Source: Nocardiopsis gilva YIM 90087
GTDB lineage: Bacteria > Actinomycetota > Actinomycetes > Streptosporangiales > Streptosporangiaceae
Assembly (NCBI RefSeq): GCF_002263495.1
Contig: NZ_CP022753.1
Coordinates: 1,116,001-1,180,000, forward strand
DNA: 64,000 nucleotides
Direction: 5' to 3'
In this document: piece after piece, positions 34,318 through 43,757 of the stretch
Numbering within the stretch: the stretch's first letter is position 1
Layout of the letters: every line of letters begins with the position of its first letter
Translations under genes and position numbers: made by a program
Notes under the pieces: generated by a model
What the model was told of the DNA's origin: nothing
The model's database searches: none
Seen by the model: the letters and a program-made list of their open reading frames with translations, nothing else

Positions 34318-35706
34318 CTAGAGCATGCCCCAGGCCTCGGTGAGGACCCCGCGCAGGATCTGCTCGATCTCGTCGAAGTGCTCCTGGCCGCAGACGAGCG
34401 GCGGCGAGAGCTGGATGACGGGGTCGCCGCGGTCGTCGGCGCGGCAGATCAGCCCCGCGTCGAACAGTGCGGGCGACAGGAATCCCTTGAGCAGGCGGGT
34501 GGCCTCCTCGCCGGTGAAGGTCTCCTTGGTCGCCTTGTCCTTGACCAGCTCGATGCCGTAGAAGTAGCCGTCGCCGCGCACGTCCCCGACGATCGGCAGG
34601 TCGAGCAGCTTCTCCAGGGTGGCGCGGAACGCCGGGGCGTTGTGCCGGACGTGGTCCGGCAGCTTCTCCTTCTCGAAGATGTCCAGGTTGGCCAGTGCCG
34701 CCGCGGCCGCCACCGGGTGCCCGGCGAAGGTGATGCCGTGCAGGAACGCCGCCCCCTTGCGCTGGAACGGCTCCATCAGGCGCTCGCGGGCGATGACCCC
34801 GCCCAGCGGGACGTATCCCGAGGTCGCGCCCTTGGCGAAGGTGATCATGTCCGGCAGGTAGCCGAACCGCTCAGCGCCGAAGTACGCACCGACCCGCCCG
34901 AAGGCGCAGATCACCTCGTCCGACACGAGCAGCACGCCGTGCCGGTCGCAGATCTCCCGGACCCGCTCGAAGTAGCCGGGCGGCGGCGGGAAGCAGCCGC
35001 CGGAGTTCTGCACCGGCTCCAGGTAGACCGCGGCGACGGTCGCCGGGTCGTTCTGCACGATCGCCTCCTCGATCTGGTCGGCGGCCCAGCGGCCGAAGGC
35101 CTCGGGGTCGTCGCCGTGCACGGGGGCGCGGTAGATGTTGGTGTTCGGCACCTGGACCGTGCTCGGCACCAGCGGCTCGAACTGGGTCTTCAGCGCCTGC
35201 ACGCCGGTGATCGACAGCGCGCCGAGCGACGTGCCGTGGTAAGCGATCCGGCGGCTGATGACCTTGTGCCGGGTGGGCTGGCCGATGGCCTTGAAGTACT
35301 GCCGCGCCAGCTTCCACGCCGACTCCACCGCCTCGGACCCGCTGGTGGTGAAGAAGACCCGGTTTAGGTCACCGGGGGCCAGGGCGGCGAGGCGCTCGGC
35401 GAGCTCGATCGCGGTGGGGTGGGCGTAGGTCCAGATGGGGAAGTAGGCGAGCCGTTTGGCCTGGTCGGCGATGGCCTCAGCGATCTCGGTGCGCCCGTGG
35501 CCCACCTGGGAGACGAACAGCCCGGCCAGGCCGTCGAGGCGGCGCCGCCCGTCCGCGCCGTAGACGTAGGCGCCCTCGCCGTGGGTGATGACCGGCACGT
35601 CGGTGTCGGCGTAGGCGGCCATCTCGGTGAAGTGCATCCACAGGTGGTCCTTGGCCGCCTGCTGCAGTTCGGGCATCGAGCGGCCGACGGTTGGCTGTGC
35701 TGTCAC
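34318..35706 (-). CDS. Class III omega-aminotransferase (beta-alanine/putrescine:pyruvate type)
   Basis: A 462-residue PLP enzyme. FFTTSGSEAVESAWKLARQY binds the cofactor phosphate, SDEVICAFGR holds the Asp that pairs with the pyridine N, and Lys292 in MITFAKGATSGY is the Schiff-base lysine. It probably transaminates beta-alanine to malonic semialdehyde, or putrescine to 4-aminobutanal. GTG start at 35706 with AGGGGGAG five bases upstream. It is divergent from the aldehyde dehydrogenase gene, which would oxidise its product. Confidence 0.87.
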   Translation of the reverse strand: MTAQPTVGRSMPELQQAAKDHLWMHFTEMAAYADTDVPVITHGEGAYVYGADGRRRLDGLAGLFVSQVGHGRTEIAEAIADQAKRLAYFPIWTYAHPTAIELAERLAALAPGDLNRVFFTTSGSEAVESAWKLARQYFKAIGQPTRHKVISRRIAYHGTSLGALSITGVQALKTQFEPLVPSTVQVPNTNIYRAPVHGDDPEAFGRWAADQIEEAIVQNDPATVAAVYLEPVQNSGGCFPPPPGYFERVREICDRHGVLLVSDEVICAFGRVGAYFGAERFGYLPDMITFAKGATSGYVPLGGVIARERLMEPFQRKGAAFLHGITFAGHPVAAAAALANLDIFEKEKLPDHVRHNAPAFRATLEKLLDLPIVGDVRGDGYFYGIELVKDKATKETFTGEEATRLLKGFLSPALFDAGLICRADDRGDPVIQLSPPLVCGQEHFDEIEQILRGVLTEAWGML

Positions 35707-35991
35707 GTGGCTCCCCCTGGGGTGGTGTGGAGATCGCGGGGACGGGGCCGCTCGGCGGCCGGTCGTCGCGGGGGACCATCCGGTGGTCGACCCAATGAAA
35801 TAGTCGCATCCGATCGTGTTCTGTCAAGTATCAGTGGTGAAACCCGATTTTTACTGCGGAATCCCTTGCGCTGGTAGGGGGTGTCTGTCAGTGTTGCGAA
35901 TCACAACCGATCCGCGACCCGCCACAACCCCGCACCCCAGCACCCCTGTAACCCCCCTGGACGAGCAGCAGACCAGCAGAGGAGATGGCGC

Positions 35992-37446
35992 GTGTCCCAG
36001 CACCCCGAACCGCCCCGGCGACTGCGCAACTTCGTCAACGGCGCCTACGTCGACGCCGCTGACGGCCGCACCACCGACATCGTCGATCCGGCCACCGGGG
36101 AGGTCTTCGCCGAGGCGCCGCTGTCCTCGGCCGCCGACGTCGACGCGGCCTTCCGCACCGCCTCCGACGCCTTCGAGAACGGCTGGCGCGACACCACACC
36201 GGCGGAACGGCAGATCGCGCTCAACAAGTTCGCCGACGCCGTCGAGGAGCGGGCCGACGAACTCGTCGCGGCGGAGGTCCGCAACTGCGGCAAGCCGGTG
36301 CAGATGACCAAGGACGAGGAGATCTGGCAGGTCACCGACGCCCTGCGGTTCTTCGCCGGGGCCGCCCGCAACCTGGAGGGCAAGGCCGCGGGCGAGTACA
36401 TGGCCGACCACACCTCCTGGATCCGCCGCGAGCCCATCGGCGTCGTCGGCCAGATCACGCCGTGGAACTACCCCATGGCGATGGCCGCATGGAAGATCGG
36501 GCCGGCGCTGGCCGCCGGGGACACGATCGTGCTCAAGCCCTCCGACACCACACCCGTCTCCACGCTCCTGCTCGCCGAGATCGCCGCCGAGTTCCTGCCG
36601 CCGGGCGTCTTCAACGTCGTCACCGGCGACCGCGACACCGGCCGCGCCCTCGTCGAGCACGCCGCGCCCCGGCTGATCTCGCTGACCGGCTCGACCCGTG
36701 CCGGGTTCGAGGTCGCGCGGAGCGGATCGGCCGACCTCAAGCGCCTCCACCTGGAACTGGGCGGCAAGGCCCCGGTCATCGTGTTCGACGACGCCGACGT
36801 CGAGAAGGCGGCCGAGGGCATCGCCGGGGCCGGGTACTTCAACGCGGGCCAGGACTGCACCGCCGCCACGCGCGTGCTCGCCGCCCCCGGCGTCCACGAC
36901 GACCTCGCCGCGGCGCTCGCCGACCAGGCAGCGAAGACCACGACCGCCGGCCCCGACGTCGCCGACGCCGACTACGGCCCACTGAACAACGCGAACCAGC
37001 TCGACCGCGTCAGCGGCTTCGTCGACCGGGTGCCCGACCACGCCGAGGTGCTGGCCGGCGGGTCACGCGTCGGCGACCGCGGCTACTTCTACGCCCCCAC
37101 CGTCGTCTCCGGTCTGCGCCAGGGCGATGAGATGGTCACCGACGAGGTCTTCGGCCCGGTCATCACCGTGCAGCGGTTCGACTCCGAGGACACCGCCGTG
37201 AACTGGGCCAACTCGGTACGCTACGGACTGGCCTCCAGCGTGTGGACCCGGGACCACGCCCGCGCCCTGCGCGTCTCGCGGCGGCTGGACTTCGGGTGTG
37301 TCTGGATCAACACGCACATCCCCCTCGTCGCGGAGATGCCGCACGGCGGGTTCAAGCACTCCGGCTACGGGAAGGACCTCTCCCTTTACAGCCTGGAGGA
37401 CTACACCCGGATCAAGCACGTCATGAGCTACATCGGCCAGGACTGA
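35992..37446 (+). CDS. Aldehyde dehydrogenase (gamma-aminobutyraldehyde dehydrogenase-like)
   Basis: A 484-residue NAD-dependent aldehyde dehydrogenase. Glu255 in LELGGKAP is the general base and Cys289 in NAGQDCTAATRVL the nucleophile. The GQDCTA form resembles PuuC/PatD-type aminobutyraldehyde dehydrogenases, so the product may be GABA. GTG 35992 with AGAGGAGA upstream. It leads a plus-strand operon with the polyamine-type importer (16 bp downstream) and a PuuB-like oxidase. Confidence 0.87.
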   Translation: MSQHPEPPRRLRNFVNGAYVDAADGRTTDIVDPATGEVFAEAPLSSAADVDAAFRTASDAFENGWRDTTPAERQIALNKFADAVEERADELVAAEVRNCGKPVQMTKDEEIWQVTDALRFFAGAARNLEGKAAGEYMADHTSWIRREPIGVVGQITPWNYPMAMAAWKIGPALAAGDTIVLKPSDTTPVSTLLLAEIAAEFLPPGVFNVVTGDRDTGRALVEHAAPRLISLTGSTRAGFEVARSGSADLKRLHLELGGKAPVIVFDDADVEKAAEGIAGAGYFNAGQDCTAATRVLAAPGVHDDLAAALADQAAKTTTAGPDVADADYGPLNNANQLDRVSGFVDRVPDHAEVLAGGSRVGDRGYFYAPTVVSGLRQGDEMVTDEVFGPVITVQRFDSEDTAVNWANSVRYGLASSVWTRDHARALRVSRRLDFGCVWINTHIPLVAEMPHGGFKHSGYGKDLSLYSLEDYTRIKHVMSYIGQD

Positions 37447-37462
37447 CAGGAAACCACGGACC

Positions 37463-38614
37463 ATGGCGGCAACCTTGCACGAGACCCCCGCCCGCCCGGC
37501 GGCCGACGCGGCGGCGCGGGCAGACGCCCCCGCTATCAGCCTGGAGGGCGTCGCCAAGACGTACCGGACCGGCCACGAGACCGTCACCGCCGTGTGCGGC
37601 ATCGACCTCACGATCCCCCAGGGGGAGTTCTTCTCCCTGCTGGGGCCGTCCGGCTGCGGCAAGAGCACGACGATGCGGATGATCGCCGGGTTCGAGGAGC
37701 CCACCGCCGGAACCGTGCGGCTGGCCGGGCAGGACGTCACCCACGTCCCGCCGAACCGGCGCGACGTCAACATGGTCTTCCAGAGCTACGCGCTCTTCCC
37801 GCACATGACCGTCTTCGACAACATCGCGTTCGGGCTGCGCCGCAAGAAGCTGTCCGAGCCGGAGATCCGGCAGCGCGTCGGCGAGATGGTGGAGCTGGTC
37901 GAGCTCGGCGGGCGGGAGAAGACCCGGCCCGGACGGCTCTCCGGCGGCCAGCAGCAGCGGGTGGCGCTCGCCCGCGCCCTGGTCAACCGGCCCAGCGCGC
38001 TGCTGCTCGACGAGCCGCTGGGAGCCCTCGACCTCAAGCTGCGCCAGTCCATGCAGATCGAGCTCAAGCGCATCCAGCGCGACATCGGCATCACGTTCGT
38101 CTACGTCACCCATGACCAGGGCGAGGCGCTGACCATGTCGGACCGGATCGCCGTGCTCAACCAGGGGATCATCGAACAGCTCGGCGCGCCCGCCGAGATC
38201 TACGAGCGCCCGGCGACCCGGTTCACCGCCGGGTTCATCGGCACCTCCAACCTGCTCACCGGGACGGTCGCGGAGCGGAGGGGCGAGGGCGCCCTCCTCG
38301 ACTTCAGGGAGGCCGGGCGCGTCATCGCCGCCGCCGACGCGGCACCCGGCGATGAGATCGACGTGACGGTACGGCCGGAGAAGATCACGCTGGCGGCGGA
38401 GGAACCGTCGGCGGAGTGGTCGCGGCTGCGGGGGACCGTCACCGAGGTCGTCTACCTGGGGTCGACCACCCACTACACCGTCCGCGCCGACAACGGGGCA
38501 CAGATCGTGGTGTTCCGACAGAACGCCTGTGACGCCAGCGCCCTGAGCGCCCGCGGCGAGAAGGTGTGGCTGGCCTGGCGCCCGGAGTCCGCCTACGTCC
38601 TGCCGCGCCCCTGA
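37463..38614 (+). CDS. potA: Spermidine/putrescine-type ABC transporter ATPase (PotA-like)
   Basis: A 383-residue ATPase with a C-terminal TOBE regulatory domain. Walker [11 protein letters not shown]-loop [12 protein letters not shown], signature [15 protein letters not shown], Walker [12 protein letters not shown] and [14 protein letters not shown] are intact. The TOBE domain spans about residues 265-375. It couples ATP hydrolysis to import of a polyamine or amino-acid-like cation. Palindromic repeat copy 3 follows within the operon. Confidence 0.88.
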   Translation: MAATLHETPARPAADAAARADAPAISLEGVAKTYRTGHETVTAVCGIDLTIPQGEFFSLLGPSGCGKSTTMRMIAGFEEPTAGTVRLAGQDVTHVPPNRRDVNMVFQSYALFPHMTVFDNIAFGLRRKKLSEPEIRQRVGEMVELVELGGREKTRPGRLSGGQQQRVALARALVNRPSALLLDEPLGALDLKLRQSMQIELKRIQRDIGITFVYVTHDQGEALTMSDRIAVLNQGIIEQLGAPAEIYERPATRFTAGFIGTSNLLTGTVAERRGEGALLDFREAGRVIAAADAAPGDEIDVTVRPEKITLAAEEPSAEWSRLRGTVTEVVYLGSTTHYTVRADNGAQIVVFRQNACDASALSARGEKVWLAWRPESAYVLPRP

Positions 38615-38625
38615 CCCCGCCCCTC

Positions 38626-38697
38626 CCTCCGTTGATCTCGGCAGTATCGACCGAATTCTCGACGAAATTACGTCGATATCCCCGAGATCAACGGAGG
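38626..38697. repeat. Palindromic repeat family, copy 3
   Basis: The outer 16-bp arms CCTCCGTTGATCTCGG / CCGAGATCAACGGAGG match perfectly. A short mismatch follows, then an inner ATCGAC/GTCGAT pair. Unlike the other copies it sits between two co-directional operon genes, potA-like and the binding-protein gene, so it may attenuate rather than end transcription. Confidence 0.87.
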
Positions 38698-38731
38698 TAC
38701 CGCATCCCCCAGTAGTGAGAGAGCCAGCGCC

Positions 38732-39955
38732 GTGACCAGATTCGATCCCGCACTCGCGCGCGGACTGACCCGTGCGCGCCTCAGCCGCCGATCCATGCTC
38801 CAGATGTCCGGCCTGACCGCCGCCGGACTCGCCCTGACCGCCTGCGGTGTGCAGGGCCAGGGAGCCAAGCAGTCCCCCGACGCGTCCTTCTGGGAGGGCA
38901 AGAAGAGCAACGGGAGCCTGAGGTTCGCCAACTGGCCGCTGTACATGGACTCCGAGCGCACCCAGCTCAAGCAGTTCACCGAGCGGACCGGCATCAAGGT
39001 CACCTACGACGAGGCCGTGCAGGAGAACCACTCCTGGTTCGGCAAGATCCAGCCCAAGCTGGCCCAGGGCGAGTCCATCGGCTACGACCTGATGGTGCTG
39101 ACCAACGGCATCGAGCTCACCAAGCTCATCGAGCTGGGCTTCCTCGCCCCGCTCGACCACGAGCAGCTGCCCAACTTCGACGCCAACGCCGGGGAGCTGT
39201 ACAAGAACACGTCGTATGACCCCGGGAACACCTACACCGTTCCCTACACGTCGGGGGTCACCGGCATCGCCTACAACCCGGAGTACGTGGACCGGGAGAT
39301 CACCTCCATCGCCGACCTGTGGGACCCGAAGTTCGAGGGCAAGGTCGGGATGATGCGCGACCCGCAGGAGATCGCCAACTTCGGGCTGCTGCTCAACGGC
39401 GTCGACCCCGCCGAGTCCACGGAGAAGGACTGGAAGAAGGCGGTGGAGAAGCTGGAGGAGCAGCGCGACAAGGGGATCGTGCGCCGGTACTACGAGCAGG
39501 ACTACATCCAGCCGCTGACCAACGGGGACGTGTGGATGTCCATGGCGTGGTCCGGCGACGTCTACCAGCAGAACGCCGAGGAGGGGACGAACCTGAAGTT
39601 CGTCGTCCCGGAGGAGGGCGGGACGATCTGGACCGACTGCCTGATGATCCCGACCACCGCGGAGAACCCGGTCGACGCGCTGATGCTGATGGACTTCCTG
39701 TACGAGCCGGAGATCGCCGCCGGGCTGACGGAGTACATCACCTACATCACGCCGGTTCCCGAGGCCCAGGAGATCCTGAAGGAGAAGGCCGCCGAAGCTT
39801 CAGGGAAAGAGAAAAAGGAGCTCGACGGCCTGGTCGACAGCCCGCTGGTGTTCCCGAGCGAGAAGGACTACGCGCGGCTGCACAACTACGTGCCGCTGAC
39901 CACGGACAACGAAAAGTCCTTCACGCCCCTGTTCCTCTCGGTGACGCAGTCCTAG
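38732..39955 (+). CDS. potD: PotD-like polyamine-binding lipoprotein
   Basis: A 407-residue extracellular binding protein. LSRRSMLQMSGLTAAGLALTAC combines a twin-arginine motif with a lipobox (quoted as SRRSMLQMSG and LALTAC), suggesting Tat export as a lipoprotein. The mature part has RFANWPLYMD and the SBP_bac_8-like fold of PotD/PotF (YTVPYTSGVTGIAYN, SMAWSGDVYQ). The ligand is likely putrescine or spermidine. GTG start at 38732. The permease gene begins 2 bp after its stop. Confidence 0.85.
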   Translation: MTRFDPALARGLTRARLSRRSMLQMSGLTAAGLALTACGVQGQGAKQSPDASFWEGKKSNGSLRFANWPLYMDSERTQLKQFTERTGIKVTYDEAVQENHSWFGKIQPKLAQGESIGYDLMVLTNGIELTKLIELGFLAPLDHEQLPNFDANAGELYKNTSYDPGNTYTVPYTSGVTGIAYNPEYVDREITSIADLWDPKFEGKVGMMRDPQEIANFGLLLNGVDPAESTEKDWKKAVEKLEEQRDKGIVRRYYEQDYIQPLTNGDVWMSMAWSGDVYQQNAEEGTNLKFVVPEEGGTIWTDCLMIPTTAENPVDALMLMDFLYEPEIAAGLTEYITYITPVPEAQEILKEKAAEASGKEKKELDGLVDSPLVFPSEKDYARLHNYVPLTTDNEKSFTPLFLSVTQS

Positions 39956-39957
39956 CC

Positions 39958-40875
39958 ATGGCCATGGAAACGACGACGACCCCCGAGGGCGGACCGAGCC
40001 CGACCCCGACGCCACCGCGACGCGTCGCGGCCGCCGCACCCTACTTCCTCGTCCTCCCGGGCTGGCTGTGGCTCGCGATCTTCTTCGTGGTGCCCATCGT
40101 CAGCATGGTCACGATGTCGCTGATGAGCGGCAACCTCGTGCGCGGGTTCAGCCTCACCTTCGAGTTCGGCAACTACGCCGACGCGGTCGCGACGTACTGG
40201 GAACAGATCCTGCGCTCGCTGTTCTACGGCGGCTGCGCCACGCTGCTGTGCATCGCGATCGGCTACCCGGTGGCCTACTGGATCGCGTTCCGCGGCGGCG
40301 CCTACAAGTCGACGTATCTGCTGCTGCTCCTGCTGCCGTTCTTCGTCTCGTTCGTGCTGCGCACGATCTCGTGGGGGTTCCTGCTCGCCGACGACGGGGT
40401 GCTGCTGGGGACGCTGAAGGACATCGGCCTGGTTCCGGACGGCACGCGCGTGCTCAACTCCGCCCCGGCGGTGGTGTTCGGCCTGGCCTACAACTTCCTG
40501 CCGTTCATGGTGCTGCCGATCTACGCGGTGCTGGAGCGGATGGACCACCGGCTGGTGGAGGCCGCCCGCGACCTGTACGCCGGGCGTGTGCAGGCGTTCG
40601 TGCGCGTGGTGCTGCCGATCTCGCTGCCGGGCGTGTTCGCCGGGGTGATCATGACGTTCATCCCGAGCAGCGCCGACTACATCAACGCCAAGGTGCTCGG
40701 CGGTACCCACAACACGATGATCGGCCAGGTCATCGAGTCGCAGTACCTGGTGAACAACGCCTACCCGATGGCCGCGTCGATCACGTTCATCCTCATGGCC
40801 GTGCTGCTCATCGGGATCTTCAGCTACGCACGGGCGCTGGGCACCGAGCAGGTCATGGAGGCACAGGCACGATGA
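39958..40875 (+). CDS. potB: PotB-like ABC transporter permease
   Basis: A 305-residue membrane protein with six predicted helices. The EAA coupling loop is EAARDLYAGRVQAFVRVVLP at about residues 200-219. PYFLVLPGWLWLAIFFVVP is the first helix. It starts at ATG 39958, immediately after the binding-protein stop (a second ATG lies at 39964), and overlaps potC by 4 bp (ATGA). Confidence 0.87.
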   Translation: MAMETTTTPEGGPSPTPTPPRRVAAAAPYFLVLPGWLWLAIFFVVPIVSMVTMSLMSGNLVRGFSLTFEFGNYADAVATYWEQILRSLFYGGCATLLCIAIGYPVAYWIAFRGGAYKSTYLLLLLLPFFVSFVLRTISWGFLLADDGVLLGTLKDIGLVPDGTRVLNSAPAVVFGLAYNFLPFMVLPIYAVLERMDHRLVEAARDLYAGRVQAFVRVVLPISLPGVFAGVIMTFIPSSADYINAKVLGGTHNTMIGQVIESQYLVNNAYPMAASITFILMAVLLIGIFSYARALGTEQVMEAQAR

Positions 40876-41723
40876 GCAGTACGGACCTCCCCGTCTCCAC
40901 CGACACACCGGATCCGTTCGCGCGGACGGGACCGGCCCCGCGGCGATCGCGTCGGGCCGTCGACTGGGGCAAGTACTTCACCTGGCTGGTGATGGCTTGG
41001 CTGTTCGCGCCGATCCTCTTCATGATCGCGTTCAGCTTCAATGATGTGCAGGGGCGGCACAACGTCACCTGGCAGGGTTTCACGCTCCGCTGGTACGAGG
41101 ACGCCCTCGCCTACCCCGATCTGACGACGGCGCTGCTCAACTCACTGGCCATCGCGCTGCTGACGATGGTGATCGCCGGCGTGCTGGGCAGCCTGCTGGG
41201 CCTGGCGCTGGGCCGCTACCGGTTCCGCGGGCAGGGGACGACCAACCTGGTCATGTTCGCGGCGATCTCCGCGCCGGAGGTGGTGCTGGGGGCGGCGCTG
41301 CTGTCGCTGTTCCTCACGATGAACGTGGCCACCGGTTTTCTGACCATCCTGCTCTCGCACGTGATGTTCACGGTGTCGTTCGTGGCGATCACGGTCCGGG
41401 CGCGGGTCCTGACGCTTGACCCCAGCCTGGAGGAGGCAGCCCGCGACCTCGGCGCCACGCCGTTGACGACGTTCCGGCTGGTGACCCTGCCGATGCTGGC
41501 CCCGGCGATCATGGCCGGTGGGCTGATCGCCTTCGCGCTGTCGATCGACGACTACATCATCACGTCGTTCGTCAGCGGCAACGTCCAGACCTTCCCGCTG
41601 TGGATCTGGGGCGCCACGCGTGTCGGCATCCCGCCGCAGGTCAACGTCATGGGGACACTGATCTTCGCGATCGGTGTGGTGCTCGCGATCGTCAACATCG
41701 TCCTGGCCCGACGCCGGGCCTGA
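40872..41723 (+). CDS. potC: PotC-like ABC transporter permease
   Basis: A 283-residue permease with six helices. Its EAA loop is EEAARDLGATPLTTFRLVTLP, and SIDDYIITSFVSG near residue 230 is typical of PotC. Partner of PotB in the heterodimeric channel. ATG 40872 overlaps the potB stop codon, implying coupled translation. Confidence 0.88.
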   Translation: MSSTDLPVSTDTPDPFARTGPAPRRSRRAVDWGKYFTWLVMAWLFAPILFMIAFSFNDVQGRHNVTWQGFTLRWYEDALAYPDLTTALLNSLAIALLTMVIAGVLGSLLGLALGRYRFRGQGTTNLVMFAAISAPEVVLGAALLSLFLTMNVATGFLTILLSHVMFTVSFVAITVRARVLTLDPSLEEAARDLGATPLTTFRLVTLPMLAPAIMAGGLIAFALSIDDYIITSFVSGNVQTFPLWIWGATRVGIPPQVNVMGTLIFAIGVVLAIVNIVLARRRA

Positions 41724-41826
41724 CACAACGCCATCCACCGACGGGCAGGGGAGAGACCCCTGCCCTCGGAGGCCACATCTCCCCATCATCACATCACGTA
41801 ATACTGGAATGAGGGAGTGATAAGCC

Positions 41827-43254
41827 GTGCCCAGGCCCTTCGCATCATCAGCCGCCGCGGCGGCCCTGGCCGTGTCCAGGCCCCTGGCCTTCTGGCTGGA
41901 CCCGGAGATCAACGGGCACGACGTGCCCGAACCCGCACCCGCGCTCTCTGGCGACGTCACCACTGACCTCGCCGTTGTCGGTGCCGGATTCAGCGGACTC
42001 TGGGCCGCATTGATCGCCAAGGAGCGCGATCCCGGCCGCGACGTCGTGCTGATCGAGGCGCGGACCGCCGGATGGGCGGCATCCGGGCGCAATGGAGGGT
42101 TCTGCGCGTCCAGCCTGACCCACGGCTTCGGCAACGGGGCGAACCGCTGGCCGGACGAGATCGCCGACCTGGAGCGGTTGGGCCGCAAGAACCTCGACGA
42201 GATCGAGGCGGCCATCGCGCGGTACGGGATCGACTGCGAGTTCGAACGGACCGGTGAGCTGCTGGTCGCCACCGAACAGTGGCAAGCCGACGACCTCGCC
42301 GAAGAAGCCGCCAACCTGAGAGAACTCGGCTACAACACGGAACTCCTCACCGAAGAGCAAACCCGAGCCGAAGTCGACTCGCCTACGTACGTGGGCGGCA
42401 TGTTCGACCCCGGAGCGGTCGCCATGCTCCACCCGGCCAAGCTCGCCTGGGGCCTGCGCGAGGCGTGCCTGCGACTGGGCGTGCGGATCTTCGAGCAGAC
42501 CCCCGTCCGCAAAATCCACTCCATCGCAGGCGGCCTCCGCCTGGAAACCAAGCACGGCTCAGTGACAGCCCGGCGCGTCGCCTGGGCAACGGGCGCGTTC
42601 CCCGGCCCACTGCGCCGCATCCGCCACTTCGTGGCCCCGGTCTACGACTACGCGCTGATGACCGAGCCGCTGAGCGCTGACCAGATGGCGGCCATCGGCT
42701 GGAAGAACCGCCAGGGACTCTCCGACTCCGCCAACCAGTTCCACTACTACCGACTCAGCGCCGACAACCGCATCCTGTGGGGCGGCTACGACGTCATCTA
42801 CCACTACGGCGGCAAGGTCCGCCCGGAGTACGACCAGCGCCCGGAGACCTTCGAGCGGTTGGCCGAGCACTTCTTCGAGACCTTCCCCCAACTCGAAGAC
42901 CTGCGCTTCACCCACGCCTGGGGCGGAGTCATCGACACCTGCAGCCGCTTCTGCGCCTTCTTCGGCCAGGCCTACGGCGGCCGCCTGGCCTACGCCTCGG
43001 GCTACACGGGCCTCGGCGTCGGCGCCACCCGCTTCGGCGCCGAAGTTATGCTCGACTTCCTGGCCGGGGAGTCCACCGAACGCACCCGCTTGCAGATGGT
43101 GCGCTCCAAGCCCGTCCCGTTCCCACCCGAACCCCTGCGCTATACGGGAATCGAGCTGACGCGCCGGGCCATCGCGACTGCCGACCGCAACGGCGGCCGC
43201 CGCAACCTCTGGCTGACGGCGCTCGACAAACTCGGCCTGGGTTTCGATAGCTGA
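41827..43254 (+). CDS. FAD-dependent oxidoreductase, PuuB-like (DAO family)
   Basis: A 475-residue flavoenzyme. DLAVVGAGFSGLWAALIAKE is the FAD dinucleotide motif at about residue 47. GWAASGRNGGFCASSLTHGF is the family block seen in gamma-glutamylputrescine oxidase PuuB, and GYTGLGVGATRFGAE closes the FAD site. It would deaminate a polyamine or its gamma-glutamyl conjugate to an aldehyde, fitting the upstream importer and aldehyde dehydrogenase. No gamma-glutamylputrescine synthetase is present in the window. GTG start with GAGGGAG upstream. Last gene of the operon. Confidence 0.83.
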   Translation: MPRPFASSAAAAALAVSRPLAFWLDPEINGHDVPEPAPALSGDVTTDLAVVGAGFSGLWAALIAKERDPGRDVVLIEARTAGWAASGRNGGFCASSLTHGFGNGANRWPDEIADLERLGRKNLDEIEAAIARYGIDCEFERTGELLVATEQWQADDLAEEAANLRELGYNTELLTEEQTRAEVDSPTYVGGMFDPGAVAMLHPAKLAWGLREACLRLGVRIFEQTPVRKIHSIAGGLRLETKHGSVTARRVAWATGAFPGPLRRIRHFVAPVYDYALMTEPLSADQMAAIGWKNRQGLSDSANQFHYYRLSADNRILWGGYDVIYHYGGKVRPEYDQRPETFERLAEHFFETFPQLEDLRFTHAWGGVIDTCSRFCAFFGQAYGGRLAYASGYTGLGVGATRFGAEVMLDFLAGESTERTRLQMVRSKPVPFPPEPLRYTGIELTRRAIATADRNGGRRNLWLTALDKLGLGFDS

Positions 43255-43327
43255 GGACATCAGCCGGCCGGTCCGCTGTTGAGGAGGTCGAGAGCAGAGC
43301 CACGGGTCCACCGAATGCACGCCACTT

Positions 43328-43351
43328 GGACCGTCCCTTCGGGGGCGGTCC
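43328..43351. terminator. TTCG-tetraloop hairpin between convergent genes
   Basis: GGACCGTCCC, loop TTCG, GGGGCGGTCC: a 10-bp stem with one G:T pair, ending the FAD-oxidase operon and the small GntR gene. Confidence 0.75.
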
Positions 43352-43367
43352 TCTGCTATGTCTGCGG

Positions 43368-43622
43368 CTACTTGTCGGTGCCGGAACCGGTGGAATCGAC
43401 GACGAAGATGCCCATGCCGGTGACTGTCTCCACCAAGCCTTCGTCTTTGAGGACCTTCACGGCCTTGCGCAGGGTGTCACGCGCGACCTCGAACTCTTGC
43501 TCCAGCTCAACCAAGCTTGGAATCCGGCGGCCGGGAGGGATCGTCCCATTCGCGATGCGACCACGCAGAACTCCTGCGATCTGGAGGTAGGGCGGAACAG
43601 GTCCTTCCCGGTCAATGCTCAT
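43368..43622 (-). CDS. Mini GntR-type DNA-binding protein (winged helix only)
   Basis: An 84-residue protein that is a GntR winged helix with no effector domain: PPYLQIAGVLRGRIANGTIP, then PSLVELEQEFEVARDTLRKAVKVLKDEGLVE, ending in GMGIFVV just after the wing. Such stand-alone GntR proteins in actinomycetes often lie beside small ORFs or integrated plasmid genes. It is divergent from three small ORFs, and a tandem 10-bp repeat in the gap is its probable operator. Confidence 0.8.
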   Translation of the reverse strand: MSIDREGPVPPYLQIAGVLRGRIANGTIPPGRRIPSLVELEQEFEVARDTLRKAVKVLKDEGLVETVTGMGIFVVDSTGSGTDK

Positions 43623-43661
43623 GACCGGCGACCGTAGTGGACCACGAGAGAGGAGCCATAG

Positions 43662-43687
43662 CTACCCACGGGGGTAGACGGGGGTAG
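43662..43687. promoter_or_regulatory. Tandem operator in the mini-GntR intergenic region
   Basis: ACGGGGGTAG occurs twice in direct tandem (43668-43677, 43678-43687), exactly one helical turn apart. CTACCC (43662-43667) makes an inverted pair with the first copy. This suggests side-by-side regulator binding. Confidence 0.55.
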
Positions 43688-43719
43688 TACGCCTCCTTTA
43701 AGCTGCTGTGACAAAAAGA

Positions 43720-43757
43720 CCCCGGCGAGTCGGCCAGGACTCCCGGGGCGTGGCCCC
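43720..43757 (+). promoter_or_regulatory. Leader with two mutually exclusive hairpins
   Basis: Hairpin A: CCCCGG-c-GAGT pairs with ACTC-CCGGGG (43720-43748). Hairpin B: GGGGC-GTG-GCCCC (43745-43757). Both use bases 43745-43748, so they exclude each other. Hairpin B ends 6 nt before the AGGAGG ribosome site of the first small ORF. It could control access to that site. Confidence 0.4.

Noticed and set aside
41905-41922. GAGATCAACGGG inside the FAD-oxidoreductase gene, resembling the arm of the palindromic repeat family
   Set aside because: There is no matching partner arm, and the bases encode conserved-looking protein (PEINGHD). A chance match.
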